Below are positions 8,485-16,910 of a stretch of 64,000 nt of DNA, in pieces. The translations under genes were made by a program, and so were the position numbers. Where the stretch lies: NCBI RefSeq assembly GCF_900114605.1, contig NZ_FOTP01000002.1:992001-1056000 (forward strand). The letters run 5' to 3'. The stretch's first letter is position 1, and every line of letters begins with the position of its first letter. The DNA comes from Bradyrhizobium sp. NFR13 (GTDB lineage Bacteria; Pseudomonadota; Alphaproteobacteria; Rhizobiales; Xanthobacteraceae). The notes below the pieces were generated by a model, which saw nothing but the letters and a program-made list of their open reading frames with translations, was not told where the DNA came from and did no database searches.

Positions 8485-9222
8485 ATGAGCGACGCAGTCG
8501 AGATCGGCAAGGAAGCCGACCACCATCCCTATAAGCGTCCGCGCGATGCTGCGACCCTGATGCTGGTCGATCGCTCCGGCCCGATTCCGAAAGTGCTTGT
8601 CGGCAAGCGTCACGACAAGGTCGTGTTCATGCCCGGCAAGTTCGTCTTCCCCGGCGGCAGTGTCGATACGACCGACAACAAGATTCCGGTGGCTGCACCT
8701 TTGCCGCCGGAGCTTGAAGCCAACCTGATGAAGGGCAGCCCGAAGACGCCGCCGTCGCGCGCGCGCTCGCTCGCCGTCGCTGCGATCCGCGAAGCCTGCG
8801 AAGAAACCGGTCTCTGCCTCGGCCGCAAGGTTGATGGCGCGACCAGGAAGCTCCCCGGCGTATGGGAAGCTTTTAGCGATGCAGGTCTCCTGCCCGATCC
8901 CTCGGGCCTGTTTCTGATTGCGCGCGCCATCACACCACCCGGCCGTATCAAGCGCTTCGATACGCGTTTCTTCACAGCAGATGCATCGTCGATCGCGCAT
9001 CGCGTCGAGGGCGTCGTGCATGCCGATGCCGAACTGGTGGAACTGGTCTGGGTCGAACTCGGCTCCGCACATCTCGCCGACGCGCACGCAATGACGAAGA
9101 ACGTGCTCAATCAATTGCAGCAGCGTCTCGCCACCGGCCCGCTCCGTCACGACGCGCCGCTGCCCTTCTTCCATTGGTACAGCGGCAAGATGCAACTCGA
9201 CATGCTGCCCGGCGAAAGCTGA
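8485..9222 (+). CDS. NUDIX hydrolase with long insertion
   Basis: A 245-residue NUDIX-fold pyrophosphohydrolase. The catalytic helix 'REACEETGL' (residues 102-110) fits REUXEEXGU, but the preceding glycine ('FPGGSVD', 57-58) is about 30 residues further away than in the canonical GX5EX7RE box. That insertion resembles the NUDT19/RP2-like branch, some of which hydrolyse CoA derivatives; the substrate here is unknown. The start ATG 8485 has TCAGGAGACGGA upstream. It lies downstream of rnr and the DUF983 gene and may belong to the same operon. Confidence 0.88.
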   Translation: MSDAVEIGKEADHHPYKRPRDAATLMLVDRSGPIPKVLVGKRHDKVVFMPGKFVFPGGSVDTTDNKIPVAAPLPPELEANLMKGSPKTPPSRARSLAVAAIREACEETGLCLGRKVDGATRKLPGVWEAFSDAGLLPDPSGLFLIARAITPPGRIKRFDTRFFTADASSIAHRVEGVVHADAELVELVWVELGSAHLADAHAMTKNVLNQLQQRLATGPLRHDAPLPFFHWYSGKMQLDMLPGES

Positions 9223-9298
9223 GTTAATCAAGTAAGAGGTCTCGCTTTTCGATCTATTCTAATTCTAACTGTTTCCGTAGTGGGATAACTGGTGAGGC

Positions 9299-9313
9299 AC
9301 GGTAAGCTACCGT
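9299..9313. promoter_or_regulatory. 15-bp perfect inverted repeat, possible operator
   Basis: ACGGTA-AGC-TACCGT lies 27 bp before the proposed ATG of the small gene at 9340, in a locally AT-rich stretch. The size and symmetry fit a dimeric regulator site; the binder is unknown. It could also be the foot of an RNA hairpin in the leader. Confidence 0.35.
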
Positions 9314-9339
9314 TGTCTTGCTCACAGGAATTCCCAGTT

Positions 9340-9567
9340 ATGGGACAGATGAATTGGACGCCGCAGGTCGAGTCTTCGACATTTACGCGCGCGTCACTGG
9401 AATATCGTCGCAAGGCGTCGGCTCTCAGCCAGCGCGCCAGCGTGGAAGCTGACCCACGTAAAATTCGTGCATTGCTACAACTCGCCATCTCGTGGATTCA
9501 GGTTGCTGAAAACGAAGAGCTGATGGCGAGCGAGTATCGCGCCAGCGCACACATGCACAGTTTCTGA
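9340..9567 (+). CDS. Small protein of unknown function
   Basis: A 75-residue protein, predicted helical ('SLEYRRKASALSQRASVEADP' then 'ALLQLAISWIQVAENEELMA'), without membrane segments or Cys. I do not recognise a domain; the spacing of hydrophobic residues suggests a short two-helix bundle. ATG 9340 and ATG 9349 are both possible; neither has a strong ribosome binding site (AGGA lies about 13 nt before 9340). It is isolated between the NUDIX gene and a convergent SDR gene, and a perfect 15-bp palindrome lies upstream. Confidence 0.6.
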   Translation: MGQMNWTPQVESSTFTRASLEYRRKASALSQRASVEADPRKIRALLQLAISWIQVAENEELMASEYRASAHMHSF

Positions 9568-9618
9568 CACGAGAAGACGCCGCATACGCGGCGCCTTCCT
9601 GCTCTGCCAAGCCCATCG

Positions 9619-10356
9619 TCAGATCTGAGCGAGACCACCGTCGACGAACAATTCTGCGCCGGCGACGAAGCTGGAGTCATCCGATGCCAGGAACAGAACC
9701 GCCTTCGCGACTTCGTCCGCGGTACCGAGACGGCCGAGCGGCACGATGGTCTTGAGGTAGCCCTTCACATCGTCATTGGCGAAGACGTCGAGGCCGGGGG
9801 TCTGGATCGGTCCGGGGCTGACGACATTCACGCGAATTTTGCGCGCCTTGAGGTCCGAGGTCCAGCTGCGCGCAAAGGAACGGATTGCAGCTTTGGTCGC
9901 GTTGTAGACGCTGAAGGACTCCATGCCCTTCGATCCCGACACCGAGCCGGTGAGAACCACCGAGGCACCGTCAGAGAGCAGCGGCAGCGCCTGCTGCACC
10001 GTGAACAAAACGCCCTTCACATTGATGTCGAACATCTTGTCATAGATGTCTTCGGTGATCTGGCCGAACGCGCTTAATTCATAGCCGCCGGCATTGGCGA
10101 ACAGCACATCGATCTTGCCCTTGGCAGCCTTCACCGTATCGAACAGATGCGCGAGATCGGCGAGCTTGGCCGCATCCGCCTGCACACCGACGGCCTTCGG
10201 GCCGAGCTGCTTCACGGCTGCATCGAGCTCGGCCTGACGGCGGCCGGTGATGAACACCATGGCGCCCTCGTCGATGAAACGCTGGGCGGTGGCCAGACCG
10301 ATGCCGGCGCTGCCACCGGTGACGACTGCGATTTTGCCTTCGAGTTTGCGGGTCAT
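9619..10356 (-). CDS. SDR-family oxidoreductase (glucose-dehydrogenase-like)
   Basis: A 245-residue classical SDR with 'TGGSAGIG' near residue 13, 'NAGGYE', the catalytic Ser in 'LTGSVSGS', 'YNATK' (YxxxK) and the C-terminal '[11 protein letters not shown]'. The start ATG 10356 follows GGAGAGCATC. It resembles the SDR at 1024 along its length, so the two are paralogues controlled by different regulator families. It is divergent from a LysR-type gene, with two palindromes between them, so LysR-type activation by an unknown inducer is likely. Confidence 0.9.
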   Translation of the reverse strand: MTRKLEGKIAVVTGGSAGIGLATAQRFIDEGAMVFITGRRQAELDAAVKQLGPKAVGVQADAAKLADLAHLFDTVKAAKGKIDVLFANAGGYELSAFGQITEDIYDKMFDINVKGVLFTVQQALPLLSDGASVVLTGSVSGSKGMESFSVYNATKAAIRSFARSWTSDLKARKIRVNVVSPGPIQTPGLDVFANDDVKGYLKTIVPLGRLGTADEVAKAVLFLASDDSSFVAGAELFVDGGLAQI

Positions 10357-10424
10357 GATGCTCTCCATCTGATTTGGGGCGGCGCCATCGCCGTCCGATG
10401 GGGAGAACATCGTTTATTCGTTCG

Positions 10425-10461
10425 ATAACGGTTATGTGCTTGTTCGGATAATATTTATCCG
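10425..10461. promoter_or_regulatory. Two palindromes in the SDR/LysR divergent region (LysR operators)
   Basis: CGGATAA-TAT-TTATCCG (10445-10461) is a 7-bp-arm inverted repeat containing a T-N11-A core, the classic LysR-type recognition form, and lies 12 bp before the lysR start. A second dyad, ATAAC-G-GTTAT (10425-10435), is 20 bp centre-to-centre away towards the SDR gene. Two sites about two helical turns apart fit the recognition plus activation sites of a LysR tetramer. Confidence 0.65.
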
Positions 10462-10473
10462 TATTCTGGATGA

Positions 10474-11388
10474 ATGACCGATACAGTTGCCCTTTTCCAG
10501 GCCTTCATCCGCGTCGTCGAAGCCGGCTCATTCACCCGTGTGGCTGAGGAACAGAATTCCAGCCAGCCGACCGTCAGCCGCCAGGTGGCAACGCTGGAAG
10601 ACCATCTCGGCACCCGGTTGTTCACCCGCACCACGCGCAAGCTGACGCTCACCGATGACGGCCGCAGTTTCTATGAGCGCGCCAAATTGGCGCTGGAAGC
10701 CGTTGCCGAGGCCGAGGGCGCGGTGGGACGCCGGCGGGCCAGACCATCAGGCACGTTGCAACTGGCCCTCCCCGTGGTGTTCGGACGGCTGCGGGTGATC
10801 CCCCATCTGAAGGGGTTTCTGGCGCGCTCCCCCGACGTCAGTGTTGACCTGGTGATGAATGACGGCTTCAGCGATCTGGTCGAGGATGGCATCGATCTCG
10901 CGATCCGCTCCGGCGTCGTGACCGACCCGAACCTGATCGCCCGGAAGATCGGCGTGACACGCCGCATCCTGGTGGCGTCGCCGTCCTATCTGCGCGGCAA
11001 GACGCTGCCTGCGCATCCGAACGATCTCATCGGGCATGATTGCATCCCCTATACGCGCTTCACGGGCGGCGTGACCTGGCGCTTCGAAAGTCCGGACGGC
11101 CCGATCGCTATCGAAGCCACGGGACCGGTGCGCACCCAGAGTTCGGAAGGCATTCGCGAAGCCGTGATGTCCGGCCTCGGTATCGGGTTTGTGCCGATCT
11201 GGCATTTCAGGGATGAGATCGAGACCGGTCGTCTCATTGTGTTGCTCGAAGCCTTCGAACCGAAACCGGTGCCGATCAGCGCGGTCTATCCCTCGCGCCG
11301 CTTCGTGCCGCAAAAGACCCGCGCCATGATCGACTACCTGGAAACGCAATTTGCGATGGACCCGACGCTGAATCCGAAGCGGGTGTGA
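10474..11388 (+). CDS. LysR-family transcriptional regulator
   Basis: A 304-residue LysR-type regulator. The N-terminal helix-turn-helix (about 3-62) reads 'AFIRVVEAGSFTRVAEEQNS' and 'SRQVATLEDHLGTRLF'; the remainder (about 90-295) is the periplasmic-binding-protein-like inducer domain. It resembles the CrgA/DsdC-like branch common next to SDR genes ('TDDGRSFYERA'). It is divergent from the SDR at 9619, and the palindromes at 10425-10461 are its probable sites, including autoregulation given their closeness to its own start. The inducer is unknown. Confidence 0.92.
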   Translation: MTDTVALFQAFIRVVEAGSFTRVAEEQNSSQPTVSRQVATLEDHLGTRLFTRTTRKLTLTDDGRSFYERAKLALEAVAEAEGAVGRRRARPSGTLQLALPVVFGRLRVIPHLKGFLARSPDVSVDLVMNDGFSDLVEDGIDLAIRSGVVTDPNLIARKIGVTRRILVASPSYLRGKTLPAHPNDLIGHDCIPYTRFTGGVTWRFESPDGPIAIEATGPVRTQSSEGIREAVMSGLGIGFVPIWHFRDEIETGRLIVLLEAFEPKPVPISAVYPSRRFVPQKTRAMIDYLETQFAMDPTLNPKRV

Positions 11389-11395
11389 GCTCCGT

Positions 11396-11494
11396 CCTCA
11401 TGGTGAGGAGGCGCTACTTCAGCGCCGTCTCGAACCATGAGCGCCGGCCTCCATCCTTCGAGACGCGGCGAAGACGCCGCTCCTCAGGATGAGG
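11396..11494. repeat. Intergenic palindromic repeat (CCTCATGGTGAGGAG type)
   Basis: Begins CCTCATGGTGAGGAGGCGC and ends CGCCGCTCCTCAGGATGAGG, with an internal pair TCTCGAACCATGA / CCATCCTTCGAGA. It sits between lysR and the downstream monooxygenase gene and may act as a terminator for lysR. It is a different family from the CGTCATTCC repeats. Confidence 0.65.
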
Positions 11495-11599
11495 TTCTGC
11501 AGATAATCCACAAATCGCAATAATCTTCTCGTGAGCAGCATCTACCTGCGCGCGTCGGCGTCCCTATCTGTTCCCGACCAGGATCACGGGGAATTCCAG

Positions 11600-12931
11600 A
11601 TGGCGAAGCGTCAGTTGAAGCTCGGGGCCTTCATGCGCCCGATCAGCATCCATACCGGCGCATGGCGCTATCCCGGCGCTCAGCCTGACGCCAACTTCAA
11701 CTTTCCCTTCCTCAAACAGATGATCCGCAAGCTCGAGGCCGGCAAGTTCGACGCCTTCTTCATGGCCGATCATCTCGCAGTGCTGAACATGCCGGTCGAG
11801 GCGCTGAAGCGCAGCCACACGGTGACATCGTTCGAGCCGTTCACGCTGCTGTCCGCGCTCGCCGCCGTCACCGAAAACATCGGCCTCGTCGCCACCGGCT
11901 CCACCACCTTTGACGCGCCCTATCACGTCGCCCGCCGCTTCGCCTCGCTGGATCACATCTCGGGCGGACGCGCCGGCTGGAATATCGTCACCACATCGAA
12001 TCCCGATGCGGCGCTCAACTTCGGCCTGGACGATCACATGGAGCATGCCGAGCGCTACAAGCGCGCGCGTGAATTCTATGACGTGGTCACCGGCCTGTGG
12101 GATTCCTTCGCTGATGACGCCTTCGTTCGCGACGTCGAGAGCGGCATCTTCATGGACCCTGAGAAGATGCATGTGCTCGATCACAAGGGCCCGTATCTCT
12201 CGGTGCGCGGGCCGCTGAATATCGCGCGTCCCGTGCAGGGGTGGCCCGTCATCGTGCAGGCCGGCGCGTCCGAAGACGGCAAGCAGCTTGCAGCCGAAAC
12301 CGCGGAGGCAGTATTCACCGGTGGCGGCGCGATCGGTGACGCGCAGAAGCTCTATGCGGACATCAAGGGCCGCATGGAGAAGCTCGGCCGCAACCGCGAT
12401 CATCTCAAGATCCTGCCCGGCGCCTTCGTGGTGGTCGGCGACAGCGTCGAGGAAGCCAAGGAAAAGCGCGCGCTGCTCGACAGCAAGGTGCATTACGCCA
12501 ATGCCATCGCCTCGCTTTCGATCAATCTCGGCACCGATGCTTCCGGCTTCGATCCCGATGGTCCCCTGCCCGAGATCCCGGAGACCAATGCCAGCAAGAG
12601 CGGCCGCGAGCGCGTGATCGCCCTCGCGAAGCGCGAGAACCTGACCGTGCGCCAGCTCGCCCAGCGGCTCGGCGGCTATGGCGGCTCCGCCTTCGTCGGC
12701 ACGCCCCAGACCATCGCCGACCAGATGCAGGAATGGCTGGAAACCGAAGCCTCGGACGGTTTCAACATCATGTTCCCCTACCTGCCGGAGGGCCTGAACG
12801 ACTTCGTCGACCGGGTTATTCCGGAACTGCAGCGGCGGGGTATTTTCCGCACCGAGTATGAGGGGAAGACGCTCAGAGAGAACCTAGGGCTCCCGCGGCC
12901 CGAAAATCGGTTCTTCCCTCCCGCGACTTGA
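11600..12931 (+). CDS. LLM-class flavin-dependent monooxygenase (NtaA/SnaA/DszA type)
   Basis: A 443-residue bacterial-luciferase-like monooxygenase. 'LSALAAVTENIGLVATGSTT' and 'HVARRFASLDHISGGRAGWN' (about 90-135) are hallmark segments of the NtaA/SnaA/DszA subfamily, which use FMNH2 from a separate reductase to oxidise nitrilotriacetate, sulfones or alkyl compounds. Length fits. The start ATG 11600 follows ACGGGGAATTCCAG; an upstream in-frame GTG at 11531 would add 23 unlikely residues. No reductase is adjacent; the nearest candidate is the reductase-MarR fusion at 25194, too far away to assume partnership. The substrate is unknown. Confidence 0.9.
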   Translation: MAKRQLKLGAFMRPISIHTGAWRYPGAQPDANFNFPFLKQMIRKLEAGKFDAFFMADHLAVLNMPVEALKRSHTVTSFEPFTLLSALAAVTENIGLVATGSTTFDAPYHVARRFASLDHISGGRAGWNIVTTSNPDAALNFGLDDHMEHAERYKRAREFYDVVTGLWDSFADDAFVRDVESGIFMDPEKMHVLDHKGPYLSVRGPLNIARPVQGWPVIVQAGASEDGKQLAAETAEAVFTGGGAIGDAQKLYADIKGRMEKLGRNRDHLKILPGAFVVVGDSVEEAKEKRALLDSKVHYANAIASLSINLGTDASGFDPDGPLPEIPETNASKSGRERVIALAKRENLTVRQLAQRLGGYGGSAFVGTPQTIADQMQEWLETEASDGFNIMFPYLPEGLNDFVDRVIPELQRRGIFRTEYEGKTLRENLGLPRPENRFFPPAT

Positions 12932-13000
12932 CTCCGCTGTGGGGGATCGCATCAGCTACTGCTCCCGCCTGTTATGCTGCGATCCCACCCGGACAAATCC

Positions 13001-13525
13001 ATGAGTGCGCATGCCATCCATCTCCTCACACCGCACGAGGCATGGACCAGGCGCGATGGCCTGATCGACCTTCTCGTCGACTCGGTCGAAGGCGGCGCTT
13101 CGGTCAATTTTGTCTGGCCGATGACTCGCGCAAAGGCCGAGGCGTGGTGGGACGGTACGCTCGCGAGCCACACCCGCGGCGAGCGATTGATCTTTACGGC
13201 AGAGGCCGGGGATCGCATCGACGGGACCGTGCAATTGATCCCGGCGCCACAGGAGAATCAGGCCTTCCGCGCGGACATTGCCAAGATGCTGGTGCACCGC
13301 CGTGCGCGATGTCAGGGACTGGGCGCCGCGCTGCTGTTGGCGGCGGAACATGAAGCGCAGCGGATCGGCCATACGCTGCTGACACTGGATACTGCCACAG
13401 GCGGCGCCGGCGAACGGCTCTACGCCAGGCTCGGCTGGACCAAATTCGGCGAGGTTCCTGGCTACGCCACCAGCCCGGACAATAGCACCCGGGATGCGGC
13501 CAGCTTTTTCTACAAGACACTGTGA
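13001..13525 (+). CDS. GNAT-family N-acetyltransferase
   Basis: A 174-residue GNAT protein. The acetyl-CoA loop is 'RRARCQGLGAALLLAAEHEA' (Q/RxxGxG/A, about 107-126) and the C-terminal strand is 'GERLYARLGWTKFGEVPGYA', both standard. The acceptor substrate cannot be told. ATG 13001 (GGAC 7 nt before) is preferred; ATG 12974 is in frame but lacks a ribosome binding site. It follows the monooxygenase by 69 bp on the same strand. A GGCGGGC/GCCCGCC hairpin (13534-13554) follows, without a T-tract. Confidence 0.85.
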   Translation: MSAHAIHLLTPHEAWTRRDGLIDLLVDSVEGGASVNFVWPMTRAKAEAWWDGTLASHTRGERLIFTAEAGDRIDGTVQLIPAPQENQAFRADIAKMLVHRRARCQGLGAALLLAAEHEAQRIGHTLLTLDTATGGAGERLYARLGWTKFGEVPGYATSPDNSTRDAASFFYKTL

Positions 13526-13533
13526 TGTCCAAT

Positions 13534-13554
13534 GGCGGGCAATTCAGGCCCGCC
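13534..13554 (+). terminator. GC hairpin after the GNAT gene (no T-tract)
   Basis: GGCGGGC-AATTCAG-GCCCGCC is a perfect 7-bp stem 8 nt after the stop codon. Lacking a T-run, it may slow polymerase or protect the 3' end rather than terminate. Confidence 0.4.
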
Positions 13555-13622
13555 GCAGCCTGAAAACCGGTTCTTTCCGGGGTAACGGCCCGGAATCGGC
13601 CGGTTTTTGCGCCCGGAAAACC

Positions 13623-13650
13623 TTGACTTTGGGCCGTTCGAGGCTAGGTT
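13623..13650 (+). promoter_or_regulatory. Predicted sigma-70 promoter of rpmG
   Basis: TTGACT (13623-13628), a 16-bp spacer, then TAGGTT (13645-13650), 61 bp before the rpmG start codon. The -35 matches the housekeeping consensus at five of six positions; the -10 is moderate. Confidence 0.55.
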
Positions 13651-13711
13651 GCGCCCCAACACGGCCAGTTCTCTGGCTGTCACCCGATTCCCGACATTCA
13701 GAGGTTCTGCC

Positions 13712-13879
13712 ATGGCCAAAGCGGTCACCATCAAGGTCAAGCTCGTTTCCACCGCGGACACCGGCTTCTACTACACCGCCAAGAAGAATTCGCGCACCAT
13801 GACCGACAAGATGGTCAAGAAGAAGTACGACCCGGTCGCGCGCAAGCACGTTGAATTCAAGGAAGCCAAGATCAAGTAG
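13712..13879 (+). CDS. rpmG: 50S ribosomal protein L33
   Basis: A 55-residue basic protein: '[19 protein letters not shown]' followed by '[10 protein letters not shown]' and '[18 protein letters not shown]', the L33 fold. There is no CxxC pair, so it is the zinc-independent (C-minus) form, the usual one in alphaproteobacteria. The start ATG 13712 is preceded by AGAGGTTCTGCC. It has its own promoter (13623-13650) and a strong intrinsic terminator (13909-13938), so it is monocistronic. Confidence 0.96.
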   Translation: MAKAVTIKVKLVSTADTGFYYTAKKNSRTMTDKMVKKKYDPVARKHVEFKEAKIK

Positions 13880-13908
13880 CGCTGAATACAGCTGCTGACG
13901 GATTTTGA

Positions 13909-13938
13909 ACGGGGCCCTTTCGGGTCCCGTTTTCTTTT
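13909..13938 (+). terminator. Intrinsic terminator of rpmG
   Basis: ACGGGGCCC-TTTC-GGGTCCCGT followed by TTTCTTTT: a 9-bp stem with one G-T wobble, a tetraloop and a T-rich tail, 30 bp after the stop codon. Confidence 0.9.
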
Positions 13939-14158
13939 AACCTCTCCTCACTCCCGGCGAAGCGAAGCTTCGCTAGGCGGGGCGAGGTTAAGTAGGAAGC
14001 CCGGGCCAACCGCTCCAATTTTAGCGATCCGCGCAGCGCCACGTTTACCCTGCCACAACTATGGCGGGCATGAAGCCTGCGATTGAAACGGTATTCACGT
14101 CATTTCGTGCGACAAGTCGGTATCATTCGACGCAATTGATTTGCATCGGGAGCCCCCC

Positions 14159-14932
14159 TTGTCTTTCCGCGATTCAGACACGACGGCTGGCCAGTTCACG
14201 TCTGCGGTGTCTCTGGCAGGCGTCTTCGTCCGCTACGCATTCTATTTTTTCGGAATGATTGTGTTCGGGCTCATCGCCTTCGGGGTAATCTGGCTCTGGG
14301 GCAATCGCGTCCAGGTGGTCCAGGACAAGCCAGCTTTCAGGATCACTGACGGCAGCTTCACACGGTTACCCGTCAGCTCCGACATCATTACCAGTGGACT
14401 GCTTGGCCGTGTTGAGGTCATGCAATACGGGGCACTGGATCATCGCGGGATCGATCTCACCGTGGCGATCGCATTCCCGCCCCCGGGCGGCCTCCAGACG
14501 CGGCCGACTTTCGAACCGCGCGAAACAAAGCTTTTGCGCAACATGCGCTTCCAGACGCTCTCCACGCACTTCGATCTGGAAACGCGCTACGGCCCTGTCC
14601 ATGCCGTCGAAACGCGCATCGAGACCGATGGCCGCTGGAAACAGTGCCTTGCCTTCAGCTCGCGCTTCGATACCAGAGCTGTATTCCTGAGCGGCTGGAC
14701 CTGCGACGCCACCGGCACCAAGCCGGGCGCGGATGCCCTCGCCTGCGCACTCGACAAACTTGTGATCGATAAGGAATTGCCGACGAAAGAAGCCGACGCC
14801 TATCTGCGCGCACGCATGACGCGCCCGGCTTACTGTGCGGCCCGGCAGGTCACGCAGACTTTCGATACGGGATCACGCCCCATCTCGCCGCCGTCGCGAT
14901 GGTCGCAACCGTCTGCACGAACGCGTCTTTGA
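14159..14932 (+). CDS. Membrane-anchored protein of unknown function
   Basis: A 257-residue protein with one strong transmembrane segment near the N-terminus (about residues 23-46, 'YAFYFFGMIVFGLIAFGVIW') and a hydrophilic remainder carrying a disulfide-capable Cys set ('WKQCLAF', 'WTCDATG', 'ALACALDK', 'PAYCAARQ'). A type II topology with a periplasmic Cys-containing domain is likely. I do not recognise the family. TTG 14159 is chosen because GGGAG lies 6 nt upstream; TTG 14141 has no ribosome binding site. It is convergent with pleD, 7 bp apart. Confidence 0.7.
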   Translation: MSFRDSDTTAGQFTSAVSLAGVFVRYAFYFFGMIVFGLIAFGVIWLWGNRVQVVQDKPAFRITDGSFTRLPVSSDIITSGLLGRVEVMQYGALDHRGIDLTVAIAFPPPGGLQTRPTFEPRETKLLRNMRFQTLSTHFDLETRYGPVHAVETRIETDGRWKQCLAFSSRFDTRAVFLSGWTCDATGTKPGADALACALDKLVIDKELPTKEADAYLRARMTRPAYCAARQVTQTFDTGSRPISPPSRWSQPSARTRL

Positions 14933-14939
14933 TAGTAAC

Positions 14940-16313
14940 TTAAGCCGCCGCCGCAACCACGCGGTTGCGGCCGTCGTGCTTGGCGCGGTACAGCGCCACG
15001 TCGGCACGCTTGAGCACGTCGGCGACGGGCTCGCCCTTCTTCTCCAGCGTCGACAACCCGATCGAGATCGTGACCTCGATGCGCTTGTTGCCCTTGTCGA
15101 TGGAGAACGGCTCGCCGGCGATCGAACGACGCAGACGCTCGGCCACCATGCTGGCGACGTGCATGTCGGTCTCGGGCATGACGATGACGAATTCCTCGCC
15201 GCCGTAGCGACAGGCCAGATCGATGCCACGGATCGACTTGCGAATGCGAACGGCGAATTCGCGCAGCACGTCGTCACCGCAATCATGGCCATGATTGTCA
15301 TTGATCGACTTGAAGAAGTCGATGTCGAGCATCATCAGCGCCAGCGGCTTGCCGCGGGTGGCTGCTTGCTCTGCCAGCGTTTCCAGATGGCTTTCCATGT
15401 AACGGCGGTTATGCAGTCCGGTCAGACCATCTGTGATCGCGGCTTCGATGGAATGCTGAACGTTATCGCGCAGATGATCGGTGTAACGGCGACGGCGCAC
15501 CTGCGTGCGGGCGCGGGCCAGCAGCTCGTTCTTGTCCACCGGGCGCATCAGGTAGTCGTTGACGCCGATCTCGAGACCGCGCAGCAGCCGCGGATTGTTA
15601 TCGGCATCGGCAATGGCGAGAATCGGAATCTGCCGCGTGCGCTCCAGCGAACGCGCCTGGCTGCACAGCCGCAATCCGTCGTAATTCTCGAGGCTCAGCG
15701 AGACAATGAGCAGATCGTAATTGCCCTCGGCGGCATGAAACAGCGCCTCGGTCGGATTGGGTTCGACATCGACGGTGTGTTCGGCCGACAGGACGGGCGC
15801 CAGCCGCTCATAGGATGACGGACGATCGTCGACCAGCAGGATGCGTCCGCCGATGCCCAGATCAGACACGGCGCTGCGCTCGGGCGCCTGCACGCCGATT
15901 TCCAGCGAGGTGATGGCGCGCATGCGCAGCTCATCGGTCATCATCTTCAGACGCGTCAGCGAGCGCACGCGCGCCACCAGCACGGCATCGGCGACGGGCT
16001 TGGTGAGAAAGTCATCGGCGCCGGCTTCGAGGCCGCGCACGCGATCCGACGGCGAATCCAGCGCGGTGACCATCACCACCGGAATGAAATGCGTCTTCGG
16101 ATTGGCTTTCAGGCGACGGCAGACGTCGAAGCCGTCCATGTCGGGCATCATGACGTCGAGCAGGATCAGATCGCATTCGGAACGCGCGCAGACTTCCAGC
16201 GCCTGTGCGCCGTTGGACGCGGTGATGACGTCGAAATACTCCGCCGAGAGACGGGCTTCCAGAAGCTTCACGTTGGCGGGGATGTCATCGACGACAAGAA
16301 TACGCGCTGACAT
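14940..16313 (-). CDS. pleD: Diguanylate cyclase response regulator PleD
   Basis: A 457-residue REC-REC-GGDEF protein that makes cyclic di-GMP when phosphorylated. Receiver 1 (about 3-120) has phospho-acceptor Asp53 in 'LILLDVMMPD', the same number as in Caulobacter PleD. Receiver 2 (about 155-270) is the degenerate adaptor receiver. The cyclase active site is 'GGEEF' at 371-375, with an inhibitory I-site 'RGID' at 362-365 five residues before it, so product inhibition is expected. In Caulobacter it drives stalk and flagellar transitions at the cell pole. It starts 10 nt after divK's stop, with GGGAG overlapping that stop, so the two are one operon in the conserved order divK-pleD. Confidence 0.96.
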   Translation of the reverse strand: MSARILVVDDIPANVKLLEARLSAEYFDVITASNGAQALEVCARSECDLILLDVMMPDMDGFDVCRRLKANPKTHFIPVVMVTALDSPSDRVRGLEAGADDFLTKPVADAVLVARVRSLTRLKMMTDELRMRAITSLEIGVQAPERSAVSDLGIGGRILLVDDRPSSYERLAPVLSAEHTVDVEPNPTEALFHAAEGNYDLLIVSLSLENYDGLRLCSQARSLERTRQIPILAIADADNNPRLLRGLEIGVNDYLMRPVDKNELLARARTQVRRRRYTDHLRDNVQHSIEAAITDGLTGLHNRRYMESHLETLAEQAATRGKPLALMMLDIDFFKSINDNHGHDCGDDVLREFAVRIRKSIRGIDLACRYGGEEFVIVMPETDMHVASMVAERLRRSIAGEPFSIDKGNKRIEVTISIGLSTLEKKGEPVADVLKRADVALYRAKHDGRNRVVAAAA

Positions 16314-16323
16314 AGGGAACTCC

Positions 16324-16689
16324 CTAACCGATGAACCGACGCACGGTTTCGATAAATTTTCCGACCGAAATGGGCTTTGACAAATAGGCTTCGCAGCCGC
16401 CTTCGCGGATACGTTCTTCGTCGCCCTTCATGGCGAAGGCTGTGACGGCGACGACGGGGATCATGCTGATCGCAGGATCCTTCTTGATCCATCCGGTCAC
16501 TTCGAGACCGGAGACCTGCGGTAGCTGAATATCCATGAGGATGAGATCGGGGCGGAGCGAGCGGACAAGATCGAGCGCTTCATAGCCATTGCTCGTACCG
16601 ACAGTCTGATAGCCATGGGCTTCCAGCAGGTCACGGAAGAGCTTCATGTTGAGCTCGTTGTCCTCCACGATCAGGACGGTTTTTGCCAT
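16324..16689 (-). CDS. divK: Single-domain response regulator DivK
   Basis: A 121-residue stand-alone receiver. The phospho-acceptor is Asp53 ('[17 protein letters not shown]'), with '[16 protein letters not shown]' (Thr switch) and 'YLSKPIS' (Lys). DivK is the polar cell-fate regulator that, when phosphorylated by PleC/DivJ-type kinases, switches off the CckA-CtrA pathway. The start ATG 16689 follows GGAGGGCGGG; the longer reading from 16758 is unlikely. Operon with pleD, 10 bp apart. No kinase gene is nearby. Confidence 0.95.
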   Translation of the reverse strand: MAKTVLIVEDNELNMKLFRDLLEAHGYQTVGTSNGYEALDLVRSLRPDLILMDIQLPQVSGLEVTGWIKKDPAISMIPVVAVTAFAMKGDEERIREGGCEAYLSKPISVGKFIETVRRFIG

Positions 16690-16910
16690 CCCGCCCTCCA
16701 ATCCAGAACCCGAGCGTTCTTGTTCCGCGGAGCATGATTGCCCTGCGTCACCGGCCAATGTGATGTTCGAAGCGAACTTCCAAATTCACTTCGGCCACCC
16801 GCCGAAGTGCCCGTGTACCGCGCATATCCCTGCAACTGGAATCGCCCCGGTGACTCGGGCATGATGATTTAAAATAGAGACGATAAGTTACGGAAAGGCA
16901 AACACGCGTG

